Part shown: one piece after another, positions 39,189 to 46,869 of the stretch | Layout of the letters: every line of letters starts with the position of its first letter | Position numbering within the stretch: position 1 is the stretch's first letter | From: a virus | IMG/VR virus record: IMGVR_UViG_3300020172_006270 | Location: 159,269 to 223,268 of that record | Strand: one strand, 5' to 3' | DNA length: 64,000 nucleotides | Notes under the pieces: model-generated | Told to the model about the DNA's origin: nothing | The model's input: the letters and a program-made list of their open reading frames with translations, nothing else | Databases searched by the model: none | Position numbers and translations under genes: made by a program

Positions 39189-39620
39189 ATGAAAAAACTA
39201 CTGCTTTTTGCGTCTTTATGTTTACCAATTTTTGCAGGTTGCACCGCAGCCCCATTGCTTATCAGCCCAATTGTGACGGGTGTAATCATGTGGAAAGACG
39301 GTGAAGCTCACAAATATTATAACGAGGAAGCCCATACTCTGTATCGGGCTACGAAAACATCTTTGAAAGAATTGGATCATCCAATTATCAAAGAGGAACC
39401 CTACAGGGACGGCGGCTACTATATCGTTGCTGGTGAAGGTGATAAATTCAAGATCACCATCCGACAAGTAAAGCCGCACATCACTGAGGTCAAAATTCGC
39501 ATAAACTTCATGGGCGACAAGCCTTATGCGGAGTTGGTGTATCGCCAAATTGACTCAAACACCAACACCATCGACTTTGATGACCAAGGTAAACCAACAA
39601 AACGTAAACAAAGACGGTAA
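39189..39620 (+). CDS. Lipoprotein (DUF3568-like)
   Basis: 143 aa. ATAGGAGGAG precedes the ATG. The signal peptide ends in a clear lipobox, LPIFAGC, so the protein is lipid-modified at Cys18 and attached to a membrane. The mature part begins with a hydrophobic segment (PLLISPIVTGVIMW) and continues as a beta-rich domain with GDKFKITIRQVKPHITEVKI, like DUF3568 lipoproteins of bacteria. Phage lipoproteins sometimes block superinfection; that role is only a possibility here. Confidence 0.8.
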   Translation: MKKLLLFASLCLPIFAGCTAAPLLISPIVTGVIMWKDGEAHKYYNEEAHTLYRATKTSLKELDHPIIKEEPYRDGGYYIVAGEGDKFKITIRQVKPHITEVKIRINFMGDKPYAELVYRQIDSNTNTIDFDDQGKPTKRKQRR

Positions 39621-39636
39621 GTCGGTCAATGGGTCT

Positions 39637-41367
39637 TTAGCAGACTTTTCTTGACGCACTGCTGCCATATTTATACGTTGTTCTTCCTCCGGCCCTGACA
39701 GTGGTATAACAGCCAACTTTCGGGGCCGGAGTCGTTGGTACAGGGTCACAATCGCATGATCTAGGCTTGCAATTGGCATTGTGGCAGGCAACACAGCCGG
39801 AATTATTGGCTGGCTTCCACGGTTTGCCATATTCTGGGGCATTCGGATCACAATAGTTGGGCTTACCACAGGTGCAAACAATTTGCTTACGCATGAGCTT
39901 GCCATGACGGTTCTCGAACAGAGCGGAATCATGTTCGCCGACCAAGCCGCCATCATTCAATATACGCAGGCAGTTATATGCTGCGTCCAGAATTTCTCCC
40001 TCATGGGATTCCGATACGCCCACCAATTTATCATTGTCGAAATAATATGCCGTTTGATCTGGCACGGTAATTTCCAAGTCGAACAATGGATTCGCATCCA
40101 AAGCCGTCACTGGTCCGAGTTTATCTGACAACTTCATTGTCTTGGTCGTAAGCGTGCGGACAATTTTCATGTCGCCATACGTTTGAACTTCGTGCGGCTT
40201 TTTGATGTCTTTCAAAACGGACTCGACATCGGCATCTTCCAGCATCATTACACGTTGACGTAATATTCCTCTCTGAGAAAATACCTCACGCATAATAGTT
40301 TGATATTTCCCGCCCTCGGCGTGGTCAATTGCCAACATCTGTTGTGCAATGGCGTCGAACAAGCGAACCGTAGTCGGTGCCTGCACAACAGCCTTCAGCA
40401 AATAATTTGCAACAATGTCTCTGGACAATTTCATTCCATCACGAAGAACGTGGCCCTGGTTAATGTGAGCTACGCCAATTCGCACAACGATTTCCCAGAA
40501 GGCTCCAGTGAACACACGGCTAAAGCTGTGCGATTCGCCTAACAGTTGATCGTCTCGACCTTCGCTTGGCAATTTTTCTGGTTCTGTGTAGTTGAATACC
40601 TGGGTCATATCTCGCAAGCAATTTGGCAACTCGCCATTTTTGCCTTCTGTCAGGTGGTGCAATCCCGTTCCCATCTCTGCCGCAAGACGAGTTATGATAT
40701 TTGACTTCATTAAGTCGCCATTGGTTTCAATGATGGCGTGGTCAATTAACTGATCGTACTGTAAAGAAATCAACGCAGCCGTCATGTCGCCGAAGGCTTC
40801 ATGGAAAGCCCAAACCTCGGCAGCTTGAGTGTCCCACCAATCTGGTCGCAGGATGTCTAGGAACGCATGACCGAACTCATGAACAACGACCGGGCGTGCG
40901 TCACAAGCAAAGATGTTTTTGTTTATCTTTGGATCGCCAAAAAAGAAGAATCGTAGTGATCCACGATCATAATAAGCGTTAAGGTCTTTTCCAGCACGAG
41001 GCATCAGGATCAACGATTGTACCGCTGCCCAATTTCTGATTTGCTTTGGAGATTTGCTTGCCATATACACGAGAGCATCGTGTACCATAATCTTTAACGC
41101 CAGAGCTTGCTGCTGAAGACTTCCCAACGGATAGCCGCCACCCATTTCACCAATGGATCGCATGGCCAACATTGTGTCTGCTGGCTCCAGCACATTGACG
41201 ATCATGTTTGGGTAGGTTGGATCACTCAGGTAAACTTTAGTATTCGGGTCTGTTGGACGAGCCACTGGCACAGGACGTGGTTTTCTGTTGACAATAATTG
41301 CCTGAGCCGTCACTTCGTCTGATGTTTTTCCTAGACTTTTGATCCAGTTGATTATTCCTTTAAGCAT
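39637..41367 (-). CDS. Gluzincin metallopeptidase-like protein with Cys-rich C-terminus
   Basis: 576 aa from the ATG at 41367 (AAGGAG upstream; an ATG two codons earlier abuts the ribosome binding site). Zinc motif VVVHEFGHAFLDIL near residue 170 (HExxH) is followed about 25 residues later by FHEAFGDMTAAL, matching the third-ligand helix of thermolysin-type (M4-like) enzymes. The C-terminal 80 residues are Cys-rich (CTCGKPNYC, CVACHNANC, CDCDP), probably metal- or disulfide-bound. No signal peptide is visible, so export, if any, is unusual. Target unknown. Confidence 0.82.
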   Translation of the reverse strand: MLKGIINWIKSLGKTSDEVTAQAIIVNRKPRPVPVARPTDPNTKVYLSDPTYPNMIVNVLEPADTMLAMRSIGEMGGGYPLGSLQQQALALKIMVHDALVYMASKSPKQIRNWAAVQSLILMPRAGKDLNAYYDRGSLRFFFFGDPKINKNIFACDARPVVVHEFGHAFLDILRPDWWDTQAAEVWAFHEAFGDMTAALISLQYDQLIDHAIIETNGDLMKSNIITRLAAEMGTGLHHLTEGKNGELPNCLRDMTQVFNYTEPEKLPSEGRDDQLLGESHSFSRVFTGAFWEIVVRIGVAHINQGHVLRDGMKLSRDIVANYLLKAVVQAPTTVRLFDAIAQQMLAIDHAEGGKYQTIMREVFSQRGILRQRVMMLEDADVESVLKDIKKPHEVQTYGDMKIVRTLTTKTMKLSDKLGPVTALDANPLFDLEITVPDQTAYYFDNDKLVGVSESHEGEILDAAYNCLRILNDGGLVGEHDSALFENRHGKLMRKQIVCTCGKPNYCDPNAPEYGKPWKPANNSGCVACHNANCKPRSCDCDPVPTTPAPKVGCYTTVRAGGRTTYKYGSSASRKVC

Positions 41368-41421
41368 CTTCATCTCCTTTTGTGTCAAAGACACTGGTAT
41401 ATATTCAGCGGAGGATGAATC

Positions 41422-41940
41422 ATGAGCAGAGAACAACAGATAAAAGAAGCCCGAACCATAGAAGCCATGAAAAAAGGTTACATGGGGTTAGAAGGCAAAT
41501 TTTGCAGCATTACCAAGTACATCGGCCAGCCGATATTCCATCAAGGAAGTCGTGTGTTTGAGCAGACATTTCTTGATGATCCTTATGAAATTCCTGAAGC
41601 TGACGATATTCCCATGATGGAAGAAGACCAAAATTCCTACGAAGTTGGTCAACAGTTTGATGGGTTGACTCGTGGAATGAATCTGACCATTTCAGTCGCT
41701 TATCATTTGCGTGAGATCACTTGCCGGTATGAAGGAAGAATTGTTTATAAGGAAATTGCTGGAGAACTCGAAGGGTATGCGCCTGAACCCGCCTGGGAAG
41801 ATAAAATAGAGATATTGGCTGCACTCGCCAGGAAGCTCGAACGGCAGGATCGACCAATTGAACGTCGTAAGCTAATCGAGTCAAATCAAAAGAAAAGAAC
41901 CGAAATACTTGAATACTTGAAGTTAAAATGGGGACTCTGA
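41422..41940 (+). CDS. Unknown 172-aa protein
   Basis: 172 aa, GGAGG before the ATG. The N-terminus is helical and basic, the middle acidic (DDPYEIPEADDIPMMEED), and the C-terminal third again helical with RKLERQDRPIERRKLIESNQ. There is no signal peptide or transmembrane segment. It is the first of a plus-strand run up to 43256. No family is recognised. Confidence 0.72.
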   Translation: MSREQQIKEARTIEAMKKGYMGLEGKFCSITKYIGQPIFHQGSRVFEQTFLDDPYEIPEADDIPMMEEDQNSYEVGQQFDGLTRGMNLTISVAYHLREITCRYEGRIVYKEIAGELEGYAPEPAWEDKIEILAALARKLERQDRPIERRKLIESNQKKRTEILEYLKLKWGL

Positions 41941-41986
41941 TGAAAGAGAAATTTGAAATGAGTATATATCGAAAAGGAGTGATCCT

Positions 41987-42346
41987 ATGAACGACATCCT
42001 GCGTGATCTATTGTTGAACGGGTTCATGATTTACCCGAACAATGGCAAATTTATCGTCAAAAAAGAAGCCGTCCCGTCAAACCTAATTGTCCTCAAAGAA
42101 ACTGAGTACGACAGTTACGAGCTTGCCGTTGAAGCTGCTGGAGCCATGCTTAATGCCCCTCAAATGGTGGATTGGGTAGTTATTGCCCGATACAACCGTG
42201 GGTTAGGGATTGAGTATAAAAACCTCCCGGATGTTCGGGCTGCAAACAAAGAACAGGCAAAAGCTCTTGCTGAGTGTATGGCAGGAGAACTATTAGGCGG
42301 TTCTACCGTGGTAATATCCGAAGTTAAAGTGCGTCTAAAAATTTGA
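41987..42346 (+). CDS. Unknown 119-aa protein
   Basis: 119 aa, AAAGGAGTG upstream. Alternating short helices and strands (MIYPNNGKFIVKKEA, DWVVIARYNRGLG, STVVISEVKVRL) suggest a small alpha/beta domain. A TATATAT element 20-30 bases before the ATG may be a promoter. It is conserved in style with other small phage proteins here. The function is unknown. Confidence 0.7.
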   Translation: MNDILRDLLLNGFMIYPNNGKFIVKKEAVPSNLIVLKETEYDSYELAVEAAGAMLNAPQMVDWVVIARYNRGLGIEYKNLPDVRAANKEQAKALAECMAGELLGGSTVVISEVKVRLKI

Positions 42347-42402
42347 CCTGACGAGGATACATAACTGAAGACCGTCTCTTCATTAAAAGAGGGAGAAAAA
42401 TT

Positions 42403-43020
42403 ATGGATGACTTCAAAACTGAGAAATGGACGCTGGATGATGGCCGTCGAGCCGAGCGTCGGGTCACGGAAAATACATCTGAAAATGGGCAGTCCGAACG
42501 AGTAGTCGAATTGCACGTCGAAGACGAGCGACCCCTAAGACTCCAGCAGCGTGTAGTGGAAAAGAGCAAGCCTATCGTTTATGAGCGTAAGGTTGAAACT
42601 CTTGACCCAAAGACAGGTAGTGTTGTAGAGCAGCGGGTTGAATCTATTGAACCCAAAGTGCAAATGCAGTTGGTGGAACATATCGCTTCTGCAAGCACCG
42701 TCGCCGCACAATCTATCCAAGATGACTGTGATTGCCACGTCACCAAAGATGAAATGATTGAAACCATTGTTGCCGCTATTAAGGCAACTCGTGAAACAGC
42801 CCCGGTTCGAGAAGTGGTCCGTGAGGCACCAGTTCAAACGGTTCGTGCGCAGTCTGCACCAAGTTCAGGCAGCTTTACAAGTGGCTTGAATAGTCTTGGT
42901 TTGGCTGATGAGATCGCAGGACGTGTCGATCCAAATGGGATGTCGATGATGGATAAAGTATTGCTAGGAGTCATTGCGGCTCAGATTGTGGGTCTTGGAT
43001 ACATAATTTTCTTTATGTAA
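42403..43020 (+). CDS. C-terminally anchored membrane protein
   Basis: 205 aa. The first 130 residues are charged, with Arg/Glu/Val repeats (VVELHVEDERPLRLQQRVVE, VVEQRVESIEPKVQMQLVE), and likely form extended beta or coiled structure. A Ser/Pro linker follows and the last 20 residues (VLLGVIAAQIVGLGYIIFF) are one membrane segment, giving a tail-anchored protein with a cytoplasmic head. There is a CDCH cluster in the middle. The function is unknown. Confidence 0.75.
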   Translation: MDDFKTEKWTLDDGRRAERRVTENTSENGQSERVVELHVEDERPLRLQQRVVEKSKPIVYERKVETLDPKTGSVVEQRVESIEPKVQMQLVEHIASASTVAAQSIQDDCDCHVTKDEMIETIVAAIKATRETAPVREVVREAPVQTVRAQSAPSSGSFTSGLNSLGLADEIAGRVDPNGMSMMDKVLLGVIAAQIVGLGYIIFFM

Positions 43021-43034
43021 GCTAGGATATAACC

Positions 43035-43256
43035 ATGCCGAATGAAGGCTGGCGGTCATTACTAGAGTCAACAACATGGGGAGGTTGTGCTATTACTTTG
43101 CATAACCTCCCCTTTGGGTATACTGAGATTGTTGTTGCATTGGCCAAGCCAGCATCTACTGTAATCGTTTCTCATTCTCGCTCATCGCTATATGAGCTTC
43201 AGAAATCTGCTGCCTCCTGGGACTTCCCAGATTTTAAGGCGTCACCAAGTCACTAG
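43035..43256 (+). CDS. Unknown 73-aa protein
   Basis: 73 aa: MPNEGWRSLLESTTWGGCAI, then a hydrophobic strand (EIVVALAKPASTVIVSHS) and a short tail. It follows the tail-anchored protein after 14 bases with TAGGA upstream, and overlaps the convergent virion gene by 23 bases. Compact composition supports a real small gene, but I have no assignment. Confidence 0.5.
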   Translation: MPNEGWRSLLESTTWGGCAITLHNLPFGYTEIVVALAKPASTVIVSHSRSSLYELQKSAASWDFPDFKASPSH

Positions 43257-44265
43257 CCGTTAAAACATACGGCAATTCAATTGCAGTGCTGGGCGTTGTG
43301 TTGGCACCAGAATAAGTGTTGACGATCTTCTTTGCCAATTGTCCAGCCTTTGCTCCAGCTTGCCAAACAATCTGAGTCGTAATGCGACCCGATCCGTCGA
43401 GCGTGTTCTTTGTGAACATATAACTGCTGGTGCGGCCTCGCAGATGCGCCCAATCTCCCAACATGGTGCTGTAATCCAGACCATAATCTGTAACCATCTC
43501 ATACTCAGCAGCACTCAACCATTCGCCTGTTGTTCCAGCCGTTGTGACGTTGACTGGTACTGTGAAGGTGTTTGGTCCAGTCACAGTCACTACTCTGGAG
43601 CCATTCAGAGTGGGTGTGCTATTGGAGTCCACAAAGTAAACCACATCATTGTTGGAGAGTCCGTGAGCGACAGACGTGACGACTGATGGGTTGGCAGCAG
43701 TATTGCCCGTAATTGCGTGACTCAAACGAACAAGTCGCCCATTTGACTCTGGCGTAGCAAAACGATTTGCAATGGTGTCCTTCTCAAAATAAGAAGGAAT
43801 GTCAGCGACACCAGCAAACTTATTGAACTTGAGCTTTAGTTCTGCGCCCGTATTGGAAACATATGTGCGGAAAGCTGTATTTGATTTCTTTTGACGGATG
43901 AATAAACGGAATGGACCTCCTGCACCGCCCCGTGTTCCGTTGTCAATTCCTGCCGTGAACCAGTCAGAGAACCCAGCAGTAGAATTCAGGATGTCTCTGA
44001 TTTCAGATGCCAGTGTTGCCCCAGGTGTTGCCCCGGCCACATTTACAGTCAATGAAGCGAAGTTCTTGAATTCTGGATCGTAGGCGAAATTGATCGTAAG
44101 GTTCCCACTGGCCGAAAGGTCATAGGGTTCCATGTTCCAGGCGATAAATGCTTCGCCTTTGTTTTTGTTTGCTGGCACTTTGAAGGTAAGTGAATACCCT
44201 TTGTAATCGCCTAGCGTCCAGTAGCCTTCGTATTCGGCATCAAATAGATTTTGGAAGAATGACAT
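43234..44265 (-). CDS. Virion structural protein with FCCH-like beta insertion
   Basis: 343 aa, Thr/Ser/Asn/Gly-rich, all-beta in appearance. Residues about 190-250 (ANPSVVTSVAHGLSNNDVVY and TLNGSRVVTVTGPNTFTVPV) match the small beta-barrel (E1 FCCH-like) insertion often found in phage tail and head surface proteins. The N-terminus MSFFQNLFDAEYEGYW is distinct. GAAAGG precedes the ATG and the gene has its own upstream terminator region. A tail or capsid-surface role is likely; the exact position in the virion is unknown. Confidence 0.75.
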   Translation of the reverse strand: MSFFQNLFDAEYEGYWTLGDYKGYSLTFKVPANKNKGEAFIAWNMEPYDLSASGNLTINFAYDPEFKNFASLTVNVAGATPGATLASEIRDILNSTAGFSDWFTAGIDNGTRGGAGGPFRLFIRQKKSNTAFRTYVSNTGAELKLKFNKFAGVADIPSYFEKDTIANRFATPESNGRLVRLSHAITGNTAANPSVVTSVAHGLSNNDVVYFVDSNSTPTLNGSRVVTVTGPNTFTVPVNVTTAGTTGEWLSAAEYEMVTDYGLDYSTMLGDWAHLRGRTSSYMFTKNTLDGSGRITTQIVWQAGAKAGQLAKKIVNTYSGANTTPSTAIELPYVLTASDLVTP

Positions 44266-44286
44266 TGTTACCTTTCAGTTCAAAAG

Positions 44287-44332
44287 AAAATACCCGTCTA
44301 GCTCGATGTATTTAGAGCGTGACGGGTATTTT
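44287..44332. terminator. Terminator between 44357-44659 and the virion gene
   Basis: A 12-bp outer stem AAAATACCCGTC / GACGGGTATTTT with an inner GCTC/GAGC stem. T runs occur on both strands. The loop contains a CTAAATAC element (44308-44315, minus) that could start the transcript of the virion gene. Confidence 0.75.
44308..44315 (-). promoter_or_regulatory. CTAAATAC element before 44265
   Basis: The minus strand reads CTCTAAATACATCG about 45 bases upstream of the virion gene start, inside the terminator loop. Core identical to other candidate late elements of the window. Confidence 0.3.
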
Positions 44333-44356
44333 TTTGAGAAACTTACTGAGTAAGGT

Positions 44357-44659
44357 TTAAGCTCCTGATTCGATAATATCGAGAAGGGGCTTCCTGACCA
44401 GTGTGCTTTTGTTGGGGTTTAGCTTCCGAATGGGACTATCTGTTCGGAGCGAAACGCCCTTGGCAATACGATCACGCCTGTAGGTCTTCACTGGAGCTTT
44501 TCCAGCAGTTCTGATGGTTCTTCCTTCTCGCAGTTCATAACCACGGATAAATTCCTTGGTTTGTTCCACGACAAGCACTGTTCGACGCACTGGATGGGTA
44601 TGTGTACCCTTGTACCAGAAACGGGCAACCGGCATATTTTTGACTATTTCGTACTTCAT
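44357..44659 (-). CDS. Small WYL-like beta-barrel protein (tentative)
   Basis: 100 aa from the ATG at 44659 (GAGGAAACG upstream). VARFWYKGTHTHPVRRTVLV, then KEFIRGYELREGRTIR and TYRRDRIAKG resemble the core strands of WYL domains (ligand-binding barrels), though the usual HTH part is absent. The C-terminal part is basic. It lies after the CYTH gene in one minus-strand unit (46775 to 44357) that includes ferritin-like and M28 genes. A ligand or nucleic-acid sensor role is possible. Confidence 0.55.
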   Translation of the reverse strand: MKYEIVKNMPVARFWYKGTHTHPVRRTVLVVEQTKEFIRGYELREGRTIRTAGKAPVKTYRRDRIAKGVSLRTDSPIRKLNPNKSTLVRKPLLDIIESGA

Positions 44660-44669
44660 CGTCGTTTCC

Positions 44670-45203
44670 TCACTTCCTGAGAATCTCATTGAGCAATTCT
44701 GCCGCATATTTGGCATTGCTCAATAGTTTATTTGAAAAGCGATTGTCGGTCAACGGAACCTTGAACAACATATTTCTTTTCACAATATCCGGGATAGTAT
44801 CCGGTTCCATCTGATCTTCAGGCAGTTCCACTTCGGCGACCGCCATATACGTTTGATTTTTGTAGTCTTTGAAAAAGTCCAGTTCCCAGGTATTTTTCCC
44901 GTGCTTGACAATATACCGAACCTTTTCCAACTGGTTCAAGGCCAACAACCAAAGATCATTGAAGTCTCTTTGATCGAGTTTGGTTTCCACTTCAACGCAC
45001 CGCCCAGCGGTATTGACCTTGAGCGTGAAGTAGTAGGATTCTGAACCATTGGATTTTTTAACTGACTTTCGGATGCGTGTGGTGATTCCTCGTGTGGCAA
45101 TGAGGTATCCCTGAGAGATCGAATACTGCTCAGAAGAAAGCTCATTGACGGCCATCTCGCACTCGGTCTTCAACACATACTTCCGCTCGTTTTCGGTCGG
45201 CAT
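44670..45203 (-). CDS. CYTH domain (triphosphate tunnel metalloenzyme) protein
   Basis: 177 aa. It starts PTENERKYVLK, the E-x-E-R-K-like signature of CYTH proteins, followed by SISQGYLIATRGITTRIRKS, YYFTLKV, CVEVETKLD, and WELDFFKD and MAVAEVELPED, which place alternating charged residues on the eight strands of the tunnel. Members hydrolyse tripolyphosphate or thiamine triphosphate, or act as class IV adenylate cyclases. The gene lies between ferritin-like and WYL-like genes with short gaps. The substrate is unknown. Confidence 0.87.
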   Translation of the reverse strand: MPTENERKYVLKTECEMAVNELSSEQYSISQGYLIATRGITTRIRKSVKKSNGSESYYFTLKVNTAGRCVEVETKLDQRDFNDLWLLALNQLEKVRYIVKHGKNTWELDFFKDYKNQTYMAVAEVELPEDQMEPDTIPDIVKRNMLFKVPLTDNRFSNKLLSNAKYAAELLNEILRK

Positions 45204-45215
45204 TATTTTCCCTTT

Positions 45216-45647
45216 TTAGAGTCCACGCACGATTTGTTTGAAATGATCCAAGTCTTCACGGCTGGCTTGCACCTGTCCTTCGAGGAAGATTTCAAGCCAT
45301 GTTCCATCAACGCCGCCCAAGTCGTCGGCGTCTTTCATCCGTTGCACATAGTTATTGACGACTTCTTCTTCCATTGCAACAGCATATTCCATGATGTCTT
45401 TAGGGTCGGTGTATTTTCCGAAATCATTTGACTCAAAAGTGGCAACGCCACCCAAACCAATGATAACGTCTGAAAACTGCGACACATGCAGCATTTCTGA
45501 AGCTGCCTCTTTGAGAAACAACTCCTTGTATTCAGCACAATGCAGGCCAGTCACAGCGCTCGCATGATACAAGTAAAAACGTAAATGCTTCCATTCATTT
45601 TTGAGGTCGTCATTCAACATCTGAATCATCTTGTCTTTGTTCATCAT
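45216..45647 (-). CDS. Ferritin-like di-iron protein
   Basis: 143 aa four-helix-bundle protein. Iron ligands are visible in the expected order: NEWKHLRFYLYH (Glu), FLKEAASEMLHVSQF (E...ExxH), AMEEEVVNNY (Glu) and EGQVQASREDLDHF (Glu near the last helix). The length is typical for bacterioferritin-like proteins. It would bind or oxidise iron, or protect DNA against oxidative damage. It directly follows the M28 start region on the same strand: the M28 gene begins upstream and its stop touches this ATG. Confidence 0.85.
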   Translation of the reverse strand: MMNKDKMIQMLNDDLKNEWKHLRFYLYHASAVTGLHCAEYKELFLKEAASEMLHVSQFSDVIIGLGGVATFESNDFGKYTDPKDIMEYAVAMEEEVVNNYVQRMKDADDLGGVDGTWLEIFLEGQVQASREDLDHFKQIVRGL

Positions 45648-46775
45648 TTAATCCTTGTGAAAATGTACATCTTTGTGTCCGTGATCGTGCGTGTATTCCA
45701 TCTCCCGGAATCCACCATAATTGAACGATGGCTTGGTATCTGAATTGACGACTTTCCACGTCAATTCAAATCCATACTTTGCTACCTTCTCAATGCCAGA
45801 GAAATTGATTTTATCTGCTGTATCTCTCGGCGTGTGATAATTGTCGTGCATTCCAGTGTGCAAGAACGCAATTGGAACCTTCTTATTGTAGAAGCAAGCG
45901 TGATCGCTGCCACCACTGCTACGGCCTGTAATGCTCTTAGCAAATGAGTATTTTCCACTCAATTCCCCAATGATGCTCGACACGTCAGGAGAGCTTTCCC
46001 CTTCGTTGAAGGCAACGGCAGTGCGAGCTTTGCCCAAATATCCAACCATATCCATATTGAGCATGAATATATGCTTGCGAATATTGGGGTCGCCTTTCGG
46101 GAAAATAGGGTTGTCGCAATAATATCGTGACCCAATTAACCCCATTTCCTCGGCACTAAAAGACATAAAGACCACGGTTCTTTTGTTCTGACCACGCAGA
46201 GACGCAAAGGTTTTGGCTATTTGAAGCAAAGCCACCGTCCCTGAAGCGTTATCGTCAGCCCCAGGGTGAATTTTCCCGCCACCCGACCGGCTCATGGCTG
46301 GTCCCCAGCCAATGTGGTCCATGTGTGCGCCAACAACTACGATCTCATCTTTTAATTCGGTGCCTTCAATCCAGGCAATGATATTCTGCGTGAAATCATC
46401 ACCAGTTTCATTGTTCGGCCCAGGATTCATTCTTTTGATATTGAACTTTTGATATGCCGTATCGAGGCCGAAACTTTCATATATCTTTTTCAGATAATCG
46501 GCAGCGACAACATTTCCTTTTTTGCCCGACATTCGACCTTCAAGCTCGGCAGAACACAAATATTCTAAATGTTTTTGCAATTCGCTTTCAGATATATCTG
46601 CGATGGCTTCATCATAAGTCTTTTTGCGTGGCGGGTCCACGTCAGGTGGCGGCAAAGGCTCGACCGGAGGAACGAATTCTTCTTGAACAATGGGCGGCGG
46701 GACATCACGTTTGCTGATATACACAGCAAGCAAAATGATTCCCAGCGACAGTACAACGAGAGGGAGCTTACGCAT
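45648..46775 (-). CDS. Membrane-anchored M28 zinc aminopeptidase
   Basis: 375 aa from the ATG at 46775. An N-terminal membrane segment (LPLVVLSLGIILLAVYI) and Pro/Glu stalk (PPPIVQEEFVPPVEPLPPP) precede an M28 domain with all zinc ligands and catalytic residues: VGAHMDHIG, HPGADDNASG, FSAEEMGLIG, NMDMVGYLG and MHDNYHTPRD. The end is His-rich (THDHGHKDVHFHKD), possibly metal-binding. It should act in the periplasm on peptides. It belongs to the same unit as the ferritin-like and CYTH genes. Confidence 0.93.
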   Translation of the reverse strand: MRKLPLVVLSLGIILLAVYISKRDVPPPIVQEEFVPPVEPLPPPDVDPPRKKTYDEAIADISESELQKHLEYLCSAELEGRMSGKKGNVVAADYLKKIYESFGLDTAYQKFNIKRMNPGPNNETGDDFTQNIIAWIEGTELKDEIVVVGAHMDHIGWGPAMSRSGGGKIHPGADDNASGTVALLQIAKTFASLRGQNKRTVVFMSFSAEEMGLIGSRYYCDNPIFPKGDPNIRKHIFMLNMDMVGYLGKARTAVAFNEGESSPDVSSIIGELSGKYSFAKSITGRSSGGSDHACFYNKKVPIAFLHTGMHDNYHTPRDTADKINFSGIEKVAKYGFELTWKVVNSDTKPSFNYGGFREMEYTHDHGHKDVHFHKD

Positions 46776-46869
46776 GGCAAACCCTGTTTTATTAGTGTGT
46801 TGGCTATATATTCTGTCCAAACAACCTACAAGGAAGCGAGGACTCCAACTTAATTAGAAAAGGAATATA

